This document shows positions 17,984-27,072 of a stretch of DNA of 64,000 nucleotides, in pieces (position 1 is the first letter of the stretch; every line of letters begins with the position of its first letter). Source of the stretch: Burkholderia sp. WP9 (GTDB lineage: Bacteria; Pseudomonadota; Gammaproteobacteria; Burkholderiales; Burkholderiaceae); contig NZ_FNTG01000002.1 in NCBI RefSeq assembly GCF_900104795.1, forward strand, positions 372,001 to 436,000, given 5' to 3'. The notes beneath the pieces were generated by a model. It saw nothing but the letters and a program-made list of their open reading frames with translations, was not told the DNA's origin and ran no database searches. The position numbers and the translations under genes are program-made.

Positions 17984-18880
17984 ATGCCGACCGCATTTGC
18001 TCAAACCGTCGAAGCCCGCTTTGCCGAACTCACCCCCACCTCCAAACGCGTCGCCAGCTATATGCTGGCCAACCTCGACCGGCTCGGTCTCGAAACCGCC
18101 GACCAGATCGCCCAGCAAGCCGGTACGAGCGGCATTTCGGTCGGCCGGTTCCTGCGCAGCATCGGCTACCAGAATCTCGACGACCTGAAGCGCGAACTGC
18201 GCGGCGCTCAGGAGCGCCCCTGGCTGATCACTGACCGCCTCGACGCGTTCCGCCGCACCGCGGGCCATCACGACGACACCCCGCTGGAAGCCGCTTCGTC
18301 CGTCGCGCCCAACCCCGCGCTCGCCCACTCGCTCGAACTCGAGATCGGTGCGATCCAGCATGTCTATCAGCTCGCCCAATCGCCGGTGTTCGCGCGCGTG
18401 GCCGAGCGTATCGCCAACGCCGATGCGGTCTACATTCTCGGCATTCAGTCCACGCGCGGCATCAGCAACGCGTTCTACAGCTACCTGGAATACATCCGCC
18501 CGCGCGTGTTCTATTCCGACGGCATGTCGGGTTCGTACGTCGATTCGCTGAACTCGGGGTTCGAAGCGCCGTATCTGATCGTCACCGACACCCGCGCCTA
18601 TTCGAAGGTCGCGCGCCGCTATTGCGAAGCCGCCACACGTCGCGGCCTGCCGTTCGCGCTCATCACCGACATTTATTGTCCGTGGGCGCGCGAATTCGAC
18701 GGCGATCTGCTACAGGTCAAAACGGACGTCGGCCAGTTCTGGGATTCGCTCGCGCCGCTTACCTGCCTGTTCAATCTGCTGATCTCGGCGATCGTCGATA
18801 GGCTCGGGCCGGACCTCGACGAACGCGTGGCGCGCAACCGTGAACTGCAAAGCGAATTCGATCAGTTCGACGACCTCTGA
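17984..18880 (+). CDS. MurR/RpiR-family transcriptional regulator
   Basis: 298 residues. The N-terminal HTH_6 domain (about 1-75) reads LTPTSKRVASYMLANLDRLG, ETADQIAQQAGTSGISVGRF, then LRSIGYQNLDDLKRELR. The C-terminal SIS phosphosugar-binding domain (about 125-260) reads ADAVYILGIQSTRGISNAFY and PYLIVTDTRAYSKVARRYCE. Such regulators sense phosphosugars or amino-acid derivatives; the family contains both activators and repressors. No sugar operon touches it, so the target is open. The ATG at 17984 gives the usual family length. Confidence 0.88.
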   Translation: MPTAFAQTVEARFAELTPTSKRVASYMLANLDRLGLETADQIAQQAGTSGISVGRFLRSIGYQNLDDLKRELRGAQERPWLITDRLDAFRRTAGHHDDTPLEAASSVAPNPALAHSLELEIGAIQHVYQLAQSPVFARVAERIANADAVYILGIQSTRGISNAFYSYLEYIRPRVFYSDGMSGSYVDSLNSGFEAPYLIVTDTRAYSKVARRYCEAATRRGLPFALITDIYCPWAREFDGDLLQVKTDVGQFWDSLAPLTCLFNLLISAIVDRLGPDLDERVARNRELQSEFDQFDDL

Positions 18881-19032
18881 CGCATTCCGCTCGCTTCGCC
18901 TTGCGACCGACCATCGACTCAACGCGCGCGTCACCGCTCGACAATGAGGCAAGCGGGCTGCTTGCGCCTGATGTGATCGATCGACTGTCAGGAAAACAGG
19001 TATCCTCACCGGCTCGTTCAGAAGGAGGATCC

Positions 19033-19314
19033 ATGAAGCTTTCAATTTGCCTGGCTGCCGCCGCGCTGACATGCTCTGTTGGCGCATACGCCCAGACTTC
19101 GCAAACCTTCCGTTTCGGCGAAGGCCAAAGCGGGCTGCCTTCAGGCAATACGCACCCCGCGCCCGCGCCTCGTGCGCAGGCTCAAGCGCCGGCGGCTGCG
19201 GCGCCTGACGAACAGCACGCGTCGCAGCCGAAAGCCAGCCCGAAACATAAGGTGAAGCATTCCCGGCACCATCGCGGGCATGTGACACAGCCCGAGACGT
19301 ACTCGCATAGCTAA
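19033..19314 (+). CDS. Small exported His-rich protein (unknown)
   Basis: 93 residues with a perfect AGGAGG ribosome site just upstream. Signal peptide MKLSICLAAAALTCSVGAYA precedes a mature protein rich in Pro, Ala, Gln, Lys and His. The C-terminal third holds KHKVKHSRHHRGH, which could bind metal or anionic surfaces. There are no conserved domains, no cysteines after cleavage and no charged helix pattern. It is probably a periplasmic protein of unknown role. It stands alone, with repeats right after its stop. Confidence 0.75.
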   Translation: MKLSICLAAAALTCSVGAYAQTSQTFRFGEGQSGLPSGNTHPAPAPRAQAQAPAAAAPDEQHASQPKASPKHKVKHSRHHRGHVTQPETYSHS

Positions 19315-19317
19315 GTA

Positions 19318-19391
19318 GCGCAATCCCGGCCGTGCGCGCGGCGCGGCCGAACTGAGCGGCGCAACCCCGGCCGTGCGCGCGGCGCGGCCGA
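19318..19391. repeat. Direct repeat, two 33-bp units 41 bp apart
   Basis: Units at 19318-19350 and 19359-19391 differ at one base (GCGCAAT/GCGCAAC, then CCCGGCCGTGCG and so on). Each contains GGCCG and CGGCC arms. It lies directly after the small exported gene, so it may act as a transcription-end or RNA-stability element. Confidence 0.9.
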
Positions 19392-19510
19392 TCAGTCCGT
19401 GCACGGATACCGGCTATACGTCCCGGCGATTTTTGACTCACTTCAAATTCGCGCGCGCGGCGGGCATAGTAAAACGTATCCGCAGACTTATCGCCACGAC
19501 AGGAACACGT

Positions 19511-20104
19511 ATGAGCACCACCCGCCCCGCGCCCTCTGTTGCGGCCTCAGCGAACGAAGCCGCCCCGCTGATCCGCGACGCCACTGAAGCCGACCTTCCC
19601 GCGATCCAGGCCATCTACGCACACCACGTCCTGACCGGCGTCGCCTCGTTCGAGGAAATTCCGCCTTCCGTCGACGACCTGCGCATGCGGCTCGCATCGG
19701 TACGCAGCCATGGGCTGCCGTACATGGTCGCGCAGATCGACGGCGAGGTCGCAGGCTATTGCTACGCGACGCCGTACCGGCCGCGCGCCGCGTATCGCAA
19801 CACCATCGAAGATTCGATTTACGTGAACGACGCCTATCGCGGCCGGGGGCTGGGGCGCGTATTGCTCGAGGCGCTGATCGAGCGCTGCGAAACCGGACCG
19901 TGGCGCCAGATGGTCGCCGTGATCGCGGACGGCGGCAGCGGCGGTTCGCTATCGCTGCATACGCAACTGGGTTTCGAATTGACCGGCACGTTGAAGTCGG
20001 TGGGTTTCAAACACGGTCGCTGGCTCGACACCACGTTGATGCAACGCACGCTTGGCAAAGGCGATTCGACCTCGCCGGACGACATTGCGTCGGCAGGCGT
20101 CTGA
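19511..20104 (+). CDS. GNAT acetyltransferase, phosphinothricin/methionine-sulfoximine type
   Basis: 197 residues. The sequence follows the Pat/Bar/MddA subgroup: IRDATEADLPAIQAIYAHHVLTGVASFEE, then IEDSIYVNDAYRGRGLGRVLL (the acetyl-CoA pyrophosphate loop R-G-R-G-L-G), and GFELTGTLKSVGFKHGRWLDT near the end. The family acetylates glutamate analogues such as phosphinothricin, methionine sulfoximine or methionine sulfone. The first 19 residues are a nonconserved leader. AGGA lies 6 nt before the ATG. It is monocistronic and cytosolic. Physiological substrate unproven. Confidence 0.85.
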   Translation: MSTTRPAPSVAASANEAAPLIRDATEADLPAIQAIYAHHVLTGVASFEEIPPSVDDLRMRLASVRSHGLPYMVAQIDGEVAGYCYATPYRPRAAYRNTIEDSIYVNDAYRGRGLGRVLLEALIERCETGPWRQMVAVIADGGSGGSLSLHTQLGFELTGTLKSVGFKHGRWLDTTLMQRTLGKGDSTSPDDIASAGV

Positions 20105-20292
20105 AGCGTGACGCCCGTCACGTCTGAAACCTACGCAATGCGTCGCGCAATCCGTCGTTCATGCGCGGACAGAAAAGCACTCACGGTGAATCGTGCAAAA
20201 GTAGCACCGGCAATATAAGCGCATCCCCGCGAAAGTTCCGATCACCGGCGTGCATGCGGCGGGCGCGCTGGCGGCCGCGCGCGCCAGCGCGT

Positions 20293-20298
20293 TAAAAT
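20293..20298 (+). promoter_or_regulatory. -10 box (TAAAAT) giving a leaderless transcript
   Basis: TAAAAT ends exactly 6 nt before the ATG at 20305, the same spacing as at the Zur-like gene, and no ribosome site exists. The start point would coincide with the start codon. Confidence 0.55.
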
Positions 20299-20304
20299 CC
20301 CGCC

Positions 20305-21162
20305 ATGCCCAACACGCCGCCTCCTGTCCCGCCGCTGTACGCCGATTCCGGCGACCCGGCCAGCGCCTCGCCGCGCAACGAATACACCGTCGACGAACTC
20401 GCGCGCGTCACCGACACCACCGTGCGCAACGTGCGCGCCTATCAGGACCGGGGACTGCTTGCTCCGCCGGAGAAGCGCGGCCGCGTCGGCGTCTACGACG
20501 ACACGCACGTGTCGCGTTTGAAGCTGATCAACCATCTGCTCGCACGCGGCTACACGCTAGCCAACATCCAGGACCTGATCATGGCAGTCGACGAAGGCCA
20601 CGATCTTCGCTCCATCCTCGGTCTGGAAACGGCGATCGGCGGCCGCTGGTCGCGCGAGCGGCCGAAAAAGTACTCGCTGATCGAACTGCTGCAAATGTTC
20701 GGCGACAAAGCCTCGCCGAGCGCGCTCGGCAAAGCGGTCGAGCTCGGCCTGCTGGAGCGCAACGGCCTTTCCTTCGTGTCTGGCAGCCCGACAGCGCTGG
20801 CCGCCGGCGCCACGATGGCGAAGGAAGGCATTCCGCTTGCCGACCTGCTCGACGCCGTGGGCATCGCAAGGCCGCATTTCAACGCGGTTGCCAAAGCGCT
20901 GGTCGATCTGGTGGTTCGCCAACTGGACCGCTACGAGGCCGGCGCGCTGCCGCCGCCCGCCGACGTACCCGCTCTGGTCGAGGCCATCTGGCGCGTGCGG
21001 CCGCTCGCCATGGTGCTGGTCGAAAGCGAAATGAACCGCGCGCTCGAAGAAGCCTCCGGCGACTACCTGGGCGACCGCGTCGCGGGCATCATGGAAAAGA
21101 AACTGGGCCATCCCGCCGAAGGCACAGCCGCCGCAGTGAAGAAAGACAAATCAAAAAAGTAA
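20305..21162 (+). CDS. MerR-family transcriptional regulator
   Basis: 285 residues. The N-terminal MerR HTH reads EYTVDELARVTDTTVRNVRAYQDRGLL, followed by RGRVGVYDDTHVSRLKLINHLLARGYTLANIQDLI. The long C-terminal part (from about 110) lacks the cysteines of metal-sensing MerR proteins and looks helical, with a lysine-rich end (KKDKSKK). This resembles MerR proteins of uncertain ligand common in Burkholderia. A -10 box six bases before the ATG implies a leaderless message. Target and effector unknown; the nearest downstream gene is the SsuA-like protein, 270 bp away. Confidence 0.85.
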   Translation: MPNTPPPVPPLYADSGDPASASPRNEYTVDELARVTDTTVRNVRAYQDRGLLAPPEKRGRVGVYDDTHVSRLKLINHLLARGYTLANIQDLIMAVDEGHDLRSILGLETAIGGRWSRERPKKYSLIELLQMFGDKASPSALGKAVELGLLERNGLSFVSGSPTALAAGATMAKEGIPLADLLDAVGIARPHFNAVAKALVDLVVRQLDRYEAGALPPPADVPALVEAIWRVRPLAMVLVESEMNRALEEASGDYLGDRVAGIMEKKLGHPAEGTAAAVKKDKSKK

Positions 21163-21436
21163 GCCTGCGCGCAGTCGAGGCCGCGTTAGTGTTTGTACAC
21201 GCCCACTGACGCGGCGAGCGGGACGCGTGAACGGCGCCATCTTCCGGCGCACGTCATATTCAAATCTGCATTGCTTCGTTTGAACAGCGGGACGTCCATG
21301 CGACGATCCCCGAACGTCGCCGCAACACGTTTTCAGCCATCTCCGCAAGCCCTCGCCATGGCTAGCGCAGACGTGCGCAGATCACGCTGAAAACAAACCG
21401 CGGCCACACCAATCGAACGCAATGGAGATTCGCAGG

Positions 21437-22432
21437 ATGGCCCGTCATACCGGTTTTTCGCTTCAATTCGCCGCGGCCCTGCTCGCGGCATTCACGACTT
21501 TCAGCGCCACCGCGCAGACCAGCGGCAACGCCGGCGAGCCGGCCAGGGTATTGCGCATCGGCTATCAGAAATCAGGCTTACTCGCGGTGCTCAAGGCCCA
21601 GGGCTCCCTCGACGAAAAGCTCAAGCCGCTGGGCTATAGCATCAAATGGTTCGAATTTCCGGCAGGACCGCAATTGCTCGAAGCGTTGAACGCGAACAGC
21701 ATCGACTTCGGCTACACGGGCGCGCCGCCGCCGGTGTTCGCGCAGGCGAGCGGCGTGCGCTTCGTGTACGTGGGTGCGGAACCGTCGGGACGTCACGCCG
21801 AAGCCATTCTGGTCAAAAACGACTCGCCGCTGCATGACGTGGCCGATCTGAAGGGCAAGCGCGTCGCGCTGCAGAAGGGATCGAGTTCGAACTATCTGCT
21901 ACTGGAAGCGCTCAAGAAAGCGGGACTGCGCTACGAGGACATTCGTCCGGTGTACCTGCCCCCCGCCGACGCCCGCGCCGCCTTCGAAAGCGGCAGCGTC
22001 GATGCATGGGTGATCTGGGACCCTTACTACGCGTCCGCACAGCAGGCGCTCAAGGCACGCACGCTGGCCGACTACAGCGAACTGAACGCGCCGTACAACT
22101 TCTATGAAGCGACGCGCGACCTCGCGCAACAGCATGCCGATGTGATCGGCGCGATTCTCGGCCAGTTGCGCACCGCCGGGTTGTGGGTCAACGCCCACCC
22201 GGTGGAAACCGCCGCGCTGATCGCGCCGAAGGTCGGTCTCGATCAGAAACTGGTCGAGACGTGGGTGCGCCGCTATCCGTACGGCACGACGCCCGTCACG
22301 GACGAAATCGTGCGCTCGCAGCAGAGCGTCGCCGACGCGTTCTACGGCGCCAATCTGATCCCGCAGAAAATTACCGTGAAAGACAGCGTCTGGCAGAACC
22401 GGGACGTCGCGGCGGCCCTGGCCGCGAAGTGA
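21437..22432 (+). CDS. ssuA: Aliphatic-sulfonate ABC transporter substrate-binding protein (SsuA-like)
   Basis: 331 residues. Signal peptide (about 1-26, ending SATAQ). The mature part contains GYQKSGLLAVLKAQGSLDEK, then GYSIKWFEFPAGPQLLEAL and DFGYTGAPPPVFAQASG, the SsuA/TauA ligand-pocket segments. The start at 21437 is preferred over the in-frame ATG 15 bp upstream because GGAG sits 9 nt before it. SsuA delivers alkanesulfonates to SsuBC for sulfur nutrition. No ssuB, ssuC or ssuD is visible, so the partner permease must be elsewhere. Upstream 270 bp contain no gene. Confidence 0.87.
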   Translation: MARHTGFSLQFAAALLAAFTTFSATAQTSGNAGEPARVLRIGYQKSGLLAVLKAQGSLDEKLKPLGYSIKWFEFPAGPQLLEALNANSIDFGYTGAPPPVFAQASGVRFVYVGAEPSGRHAEAILVKNDSPLHDVADLKGKRVALQKGSSSNYLLLEALKKAGLRYEDIRPVYLPPADARAAFESGSVDAWVIWDPYYASAQQALKARTLADYSELNAPYNFYEATRDLAQQHADVIGAILGQLRTAGLWVNAHPVETAALIAPKVGLDQKLVETWVRRYPYGTTPVTDEIVRSQQSVADAFYGANLIPQKITVKDSVWQNRDVAAALAAK

Positions 22433-22503
22433 ACATAGCGTGCCTCCAGTCCTAGAGGGGCGCGTCTAACCGCCTTCTTGCGTCATCCGTTACCAGCCTC
22501 TAT

Positions 22504-22525
22504 TGTTACATCCAGCAATGTAACA
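22504..22525. promoter_or_regulatory. Putative operator, perfect palindrome TGTTACAT-N6-ATGTAACA
   Basis: 8-bp arms TGTTACAT (22504-22511) and ATGTAACA (22518-22525) with spacer CCAGCA, 31 bp before the monooxygenase ATG. The shape and position suit a TetR- or GntR-family repressor of the four-gene operon. The cognate regulator is not evident in the window. Confidence 0.7.
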
Positions 22526-22555
22526 GTTAAGAGAGTCAAAAAGGAGACGAAACGG

Positions 22556-24154
22556 ATGAACGTACGCATGCTGCCCCACGACACCGCGGCGCCGGACGCG
22601 TTCGCGCCTATCGAGACCGACATCGCCATTATCGGCTCCGGGTTTGCCGGCCTCGGCATGGCGATCCGCCTGCGCCAGGCCGGTATCAGCGATTTCATCG
22701 TCGCCGAGAAAGCCGACTCGGTCGGTGGCACCTGGCGCGACAACCACTACCCCGGTTGCGCCTGCGACGTCCAATCCCACGTCTATTCGTTCTCCTTCGC
22801 CCCGAATCCGCGCTGGACCCGTATGTTCGCGCGCCAACCGGAAATCCGCGCTTATCTGGAGGAATGCACGCAGCGCTTCGGCGTGCAGCGGCATCTGCGC
22901 TTCGGCCACGAACTCGCAACGGCGACCTACGACGAGACGCGCCACCGCTGGCAATTGACCTTCGCGAACGGCCAGCAATGGTCGGCGCGCGTGCTGATCT
23001 CGGGCATGGGCGGCCTCTCGCGCGCGGCCATGCCGAACATTCCCGGCATCGAAAACTTCAAGGGCAAAGCGTTTCATTCACAGCACTGGGACCACAGCTA
23101 TTCGCTCGAAGGCAAGCGCGTCGCCGTGATCGGCACCGGCGCAAGCGCGATCCAGTTCGTCCCGCAGATCGCGCCGCGCGTCGCGCATCTCGATCTGTTC
23201 CAGCGCACGCCGCCGTGGATCATGCCGAAGGCCGACCGCCGCGTGAAACCGCTGGAACAATGGCTATTCAAGCACCTGCCGTTCACTCAGAAGATCATGC
23301 GCTCGGCGCTCTACTGCATGCTCGAATCGCGTGCGTTTGGCTTTGCGGTTCATCCTTCGCTGATGAAGACGGCGCAAAAAGTCGCCGAGCGGCATCTGCG
23401 CCGCCAGGTCCGCGATCCGCAATTACGCGCGACGCTCACGCCCAACTACACGATGGGCTGCAAGCGCATCCTGATTTCGAACGACTACTTCCCCGCCCTG
23501 TCGCGCCAGAATGTTTCGGTGACGACCACCGGCATCGCCCGTATCGAGGAGGACGCGGTCGTCACCACCGACGGTAAGCGTCACCGCGCCGACTGCCTGA
23601 TCTTCGGCACCGGTTTTCAGGTGGCCGATCCGTTTCCGCGCGGCGTGGTGCGCGGGCGCGGCGGCGTCGATATCGTCGACACATGGCGCGACGGCGCGCA
23701 TGCATATCTCGGTACGACATTGCCTGGTTATCCGAACTTCTTCATGATCGTCGGACCGAATACCGGTCTCGGTCATAACTCGATGGTGTTCATGATCGAG
23801 TCGCAGGTCGAATACATTCTGCGCGCACTGAAGACGATGACCGCGGAACGCGCCGACGCGATCGAAGTGCGTCCGCAGGTAGAGCGTGCCTACAACGAAC
23901 AGATCCAGCAGAAACTCGGCCGCGCAATCTGGTCCACGGGCGGCTGCAAGAGCTGGTATCTCGATCCGAAAACCGGCAAGAACACCACGCTGTGGCCGGG
24001 ATTCGCATACAAATTCCGCCAGGCCACCAGCACGTTCAGCATGAACGACTACCTTGCGTATTCGCCCGCGCCGCAACCGGCAAGCGCACCGACGGTGTCG
24101 CCGCCGTCCGCCCACGCTCACGGCGGCGCGACGGCGTCGGTGGAGGCGACCTGA
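22556..24154 (+). CDS. Flavin-containing Baeyer-Villiger monooxygenase
   Basis: 532 residues, start set by AAGGAGA about 9 nt upstream. FAD-binding GSGFAG (27-32) and the second Rossmann motif GTGASAIQ for NADPH are present. Between them is the Baeyer-Villiger fingerprint F168-K-G-x3-H174-x3-W178-D179. These enzymes insert oxygen next to a ketone to give an ester or lactone. As first gene of an operon with an SDR dehydrogenase and an alpha/beta hydrolase, it suggests alcohol to ketone to ester to acid plus alcohol. Substrate unknown; EtaA/MymA-type relatives act on long or cyclic ketones. Confidence 0.92.
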   Translation: MNVRMLPHDTAAPDAFAPIETDIAIIGSGFAGLGMAIRLRQAGISDFIVAEKADSVGGTWRDNHYPGCACDVQSHVYSFSFAPNPRWTRMFARQPEIRAYLEECTQRFGVQRHLRFGHELATATYDETRHRWQLTFANGQQWSARVLISGMGGLSRAAMPNIPGIENFKGKAFHSQHWDHSYSLEGKRVAVIGTGASAIQFVPQIAPRVAHLDLFQRTPPWIMPKADRRVKPLEQWLFKHLPFTQKIMRSALYCMLESRAFGFAVHPSLMKTAQKVAERHLRRQVRDPQLRATLTPNYTMGCKRILISNDYFPALSRQNVSVTTTGIARIEEDAVVTTDGKRHRADCLIFGTGFQVADPFPRGVVRGRGGVDIVDTWRDGAHAYLGTTLPGYPNFFMIVGPNTGLGHNSMVFMIESQVEYILRALKTMTAERADAIEVRPQVERAYNEQIQQKLGRAIWSTGGCKSWYLDPKTGKNTTLWPGFAYKFRQATSTFSMNDYLAYSPAPQPASAPTVSPPSAHAHGGATASVEAT

Positions 24155-24272
24155 GAGGACATAACGATAACGACAGGCGCTGTTCAGAGAGGACAACAAC
24201 AATTTCGCATAGGGCCGGAGTGAAAGGTTGAAGCACTAGCTCTGGTTGAACGCTGTGCATGGAGATAAGCCA

Positions 24273-25181
24273 ATGAAAAACTTTACTGACAGAGTGGCCG
24301 CGATCACCGGCGCAGGCTCGGGCATGGGCCGCTCGCTCGCGATCCAGCTCGCGCGCGAAGGCTGCCACCTCGCGCTAGCCGACCGTAATGCCGCAAGCCT
24401 CGCCGAAACCGCGCAGCTTGCTCAGGCCGCGGCGCCACACATCGTCGGCGCGCCGCTGCGCATCACCACCCGCGTGCTCGATGTAGCTGACCGCACCGCG
24501 ATGTTCGACTGGGCCGCCGAAACCGCCGCGCAGCATCAGCGCGTCAACCTCGTGTTCAACAACGCAGGCGTCGCGCTGTCGAGCACCATCGAAGGCATGG
24601 ACTACGCCGATCTGGAGTGGATCGTCGGCATCAACTTCTGGGGCGTGGTGCACGGCACCAAGGCATTTCTGCCATACATCAAGGCGTCCGGTGCGGGGCA
24701 TATCGTCAATACGTCTAGCGTGTTCGGACTGTTCTCCCAGCCGGGCATGAGCGGCTACAACGCGACCAAATTCGCGGTGCGCGGCTTTACGGAAGCACTG
24801 CGCCAGGAACTCGACCTGATGAAGTGCGGCGTGTCGGCCACCTGCGTGCATCCGGGCGGCATCCGCACGGCCATCGCGCAATCGAGCCGTATCTCGTCGA
24901 ACATGGTCGGCTTCATGCTGGAAACCGAACAGCAGGGCAAGGACGACTTCGAGAAGTTCTTCATCACCACCGCCGACGAAGCCGCGCGCGTGATTCTCGA
25001 CGGCGTGCGCAAGAACAAACGGCGCGTGCTGATCGGACGCGACGCGCGGGCCGCCGACTGGCTGGCGCGCACGTTGCCGGCGGCCTATCAGGCACTGGTG
25101 GTGATGCAAACGCGGCGGATGAAACGCATCGCGGAGAAACGCGCGCGGCGCGCCGCGCAGGTGGACGGCAAGCGCGCATAA
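24273..25181 (+). CDS. Short-chain dehydrogenase/reductase
   Basis: 302 residues. Cofactor motif TGAGSGMG (12-19), NNAG (96-99), catalytic S149 and Y162-x3-K166 are intact. The C-terminal part (about 200-290) includes a helix extension common in SDRs of long-chain alcohol or steroid metabolism. It lies 118 bp after the monooxygenase on the same strand, GGAG before its ATG. In this operon it would oxidise an alcohol to the ketone that the monooxygenase attacks; this is inferred. NAD or NADP preference cannot be read confidently. Confidence 0.92.
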   Translation: MKNFTDRVAAITGAGSGMGRSLAIQLAREGCHLALADRNAASLAETAQLAQAAAPHIVGAPLRITTRVLDVADRTAMFDWAAETAAQHQRVNLVFNNAGVALSSTIEGMDYADLEWIVGINFWGVVHGTKAFLPYIKASGAGHIVNTSSVFGLFSQPGMSGYNATKFAVRGFTEALRQELDLMKCGVSATCVHPGGIRTAIAQSSRISSNMVGFMLETEQQGKDDFEKFFITTADEAARVILDGVRKNKRRVLIGRDARAADWLARTLPAAYQALVVMQTRRMKRIAEKRARRAAQVDGKRA

Positions 25182-25249
25182 AGCTGCGCAATGCACGTCA
25201 CTCGCTCAGAACATTCAGCAACACATAGAGACTCACAAGGAGAAAGGCC

Positions 25250-26131
25250 ATGATGCCGGTTCGCCGCGACCTCCGTTTCAACTTGCCGCAGGAACGTGCC
25301 TGCGATTGGCACGTGCAGGGCTCGCATGTGACACACTTCTTCAATGCGCTTTCGCTGCTGTTTCCGGCCGGCGAGCGTTTCTTCATGGACAGCGTGCGCA
25401 ACTACCGCGACCAGATCGACGACCCGGTGCTGAAGAAGCAGGTGCTCGGCTTCATCGGCCAGGAAGCCATGCACACGCGCGAGCATGTGGAGTACAACGA
25501 TCTGTTGCAGGAAGCCGGCTTGCCCGCGCATAAGCTCGACAAACGGCTATGGGCGATTCTCAACTTCGGCCGCAAGGTTCTGCCGCATTCGTACCAGCTC
25601 GCGGTCACCGTCTGCCTCGAGCATTACACGGCCATGCTGGCGGGCCTGCTGCTGCAGGACGCGACGCGCATCGGCGGGTCGGTGGAGGGCTATACGCAGA
25701 TGTGGACCTGGCATGCACTCGAAGAAACCGAGCATAAATCCGTTTCGTACGACGTGTGGAACACCGTGCTCAAGCCCGGACTCGGCCGTTATCTCCTGCG
25801 CACCGGCACCATGCTCGCCACCACCGTGACGTTCTGGCTGATCGTATTCGACTACCATGTGCGGCTCATCATCGCCGACCGCAAGCGCGGTGGCCATCTG
25901 CGCGGCATGTGGCGCGTCGTGAAATATCTGTACGGCCCGCGCCACGGTGTGTTTCCTCGCATCGCCGGTGAGTGGCTGAGCTTTTTCCGGCCCGGCTTTC
26001 ATCCGTGGGATCACGACAACCGCGCGCAACTGGCGCGTATCGACGGACTGGTTGCCGCGGTCGATGCCACCAATGCGGCCACGCCGAGCGCCCGCAAAGC
26101 CACGCGGCGCGGCGTGCAGGCGGCCGCGTGA
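25250..26131 (+). CDS. PF10118-type predicted metal-dependent hydrolase
   Basis: 293 residues. Matches the family in which repeated His/Glu clusters suggest a di-metal site: GFIGQEAMHTREHVEYND, then MWTWHALEETEHKSVSYDVW. The helical pattern resembles ferritin-like proteins. It starts at 25250 with AAGGAGA upstream, 68 bp after the SDR. Its end overlaps the start of the next gene by 4 bp. The family often travels with monooxygenase/SDR operons and its true reaction is not established, so no substrate is claimed. Confidence 0.85.
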   Translation: MMPVRRDLRFNLPQERACDWHVQGSHVTHFFNALSLLFPAGERFFMDSVRNYRDQIDDPVLKKQVLGFIGQEAMHTREHVEYNDLLQEAGLPAHKLDKRLWAILNFGRKVLPHSYQLAVTVCLEHYTAMLAGLLLQDATRIGGSVEGYTQMWTWHALEETEHKSVSYDVWNTVLKPGLGRYLLRTGTMLATTVTFWLIVFDYHVRLIIADRKRGGHLRGMWRVVKYLYGPRHGVFPRIAGEWLSFFRPGFHPWDHDNRAQLARIDGLVAAVDATNAATPSARKATRRGVQAAA

Positions 26132-27072
26132 TACGCGACACGCTCTCGGTCGAGGCCGGCGGCGTGCGGCTCGCGGTTTATGTGAGCGGACCGCGCGAGG
26201 CGCCGCCCATCGTGCTGGTACACGGCTACCCCGATTCGGCGGCGGTGTGGGAACCGGTGCGCGTGCAACTGGATGTGCGCTACCGCGTGATCGCCTACGA
26301 CGTGCGCGGCGCGGGAGCTTCCGAGGCGCCGGCCACGCGTCACGCTTACCGGCTCGAACGCCTCGCCGCCGATCTTGCCGCCGTCGCCGACGCCACGTGC
26401 GGCACGCGGCCGTTTCACCTCGTCGGGCACGACTGGGGCTCGATTCAATGCTGGGAAGCCGTGACCGATCCCGCGTTCAAAGGCCGCATTGCTTCGTACA
26501 CGTCGATCTCAGGGCCGTGTCTCGATCATGCTTCCTTCGACTTGCGCGGCGGCGGTGACACTCAACCCGCGCAGCAGACAAAGAAGCGCCCGTTCGGCAA
26601 CAGTGTCCGGCAGACGCTCAAGTCCTGGTATATTTTCTTTTTCCATTTGCCGTGGCTGCCCGAGCTGGTATGGCGCGCGGGCGGCGCACGTCTGTGGCCG
26701 CTATGGCTGCGGGTGACGGAACGCGTGCGCCCGGCGCCCGATCCCGCGCAGATGCGCAACGCGATCAACGGCTTGAATCTCTACCGCGCCAATTTCATCG
26801 ACAAGCTGCTGCACCCGCGCGCGCGTCATGCGCACGCGCCGGTGCAATTCCTCGTGCCGCTGCGTGACCGTTATGTCGGGCCGGCGCTCTCTCTTGGACT
26901 GGAGGGCTGGCTCGGCGCATATGAACGCATCGAGATCGATGCGGGCCACTGGGTCGTGCTGCGCGAACCCGAACGGATCGCGGCAAGCATCGAGCGTTTT
27001 GTGGAACGGCACCGCACGGACCACGGCGGCTCGACCGCATCGACGCTCAACGCTCGCGCGGCAGGCGTGTGA
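26128..27072 (+). CDS. Alpha/beta hydrolase, epoxide-hydrolase/dehalogenase-like (Asp nucleophile)
   Basis: 314 residues from the GTG at 26128, which overlaps the previous stop by 4 bp (GTGA), implying coupled translation; no longer frame has a ribosome site. Motifs: VLVHGYPDSAAVW (oxyanion hole), nucleophile D102 in GHDWGS, and H274 in DAGHWVVLREPE. The Asp nucleophile points to epoxide hydrolase or haloalkane dehalogenase chemistry rather than plain esterase. In the Baeyer-Villiger operon a Ser esterase would be expected for ester cleavage, so this may act on an epoxide or a halogenated by-product. Its 3' end overlaps the convergent gene by 26 bp. Confidence 0.87.
   Translation: MIRDTLSVEAGGVRLAVYVSGPREAPPIVLVHGYPDSAAVWEPVRVQLDVRYRVIAYDVRGAGASEAPATRHAYRLERLAADLAAVADATCGTRPFHLVGHDWGSIQCWEAVTDPAFKGRIASYTSISGPCLDHASFDLRGGGDTQPAQQTKKRPFGNSVRQTLKSWYIFFFHLPWLPELVWRAGGARLWPLWLRVTERVRPAPDPAQMRNAINGLNLYRANFIDKLLHPRARHAHAPVQFLVPLRDRYVGPALSLGLEGWLGAYERIEIDAGHWVVLREPERIAASIERFVERHRTDHGGSTASTLNARAAGV

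Noticed and set aside
22478..22555. Earlier in-frame start for the monooxygenase
   Set aside because: It would place the palindrome and ribosome site inside the coding region; ATG at 22556 with AAGGAGA is better.
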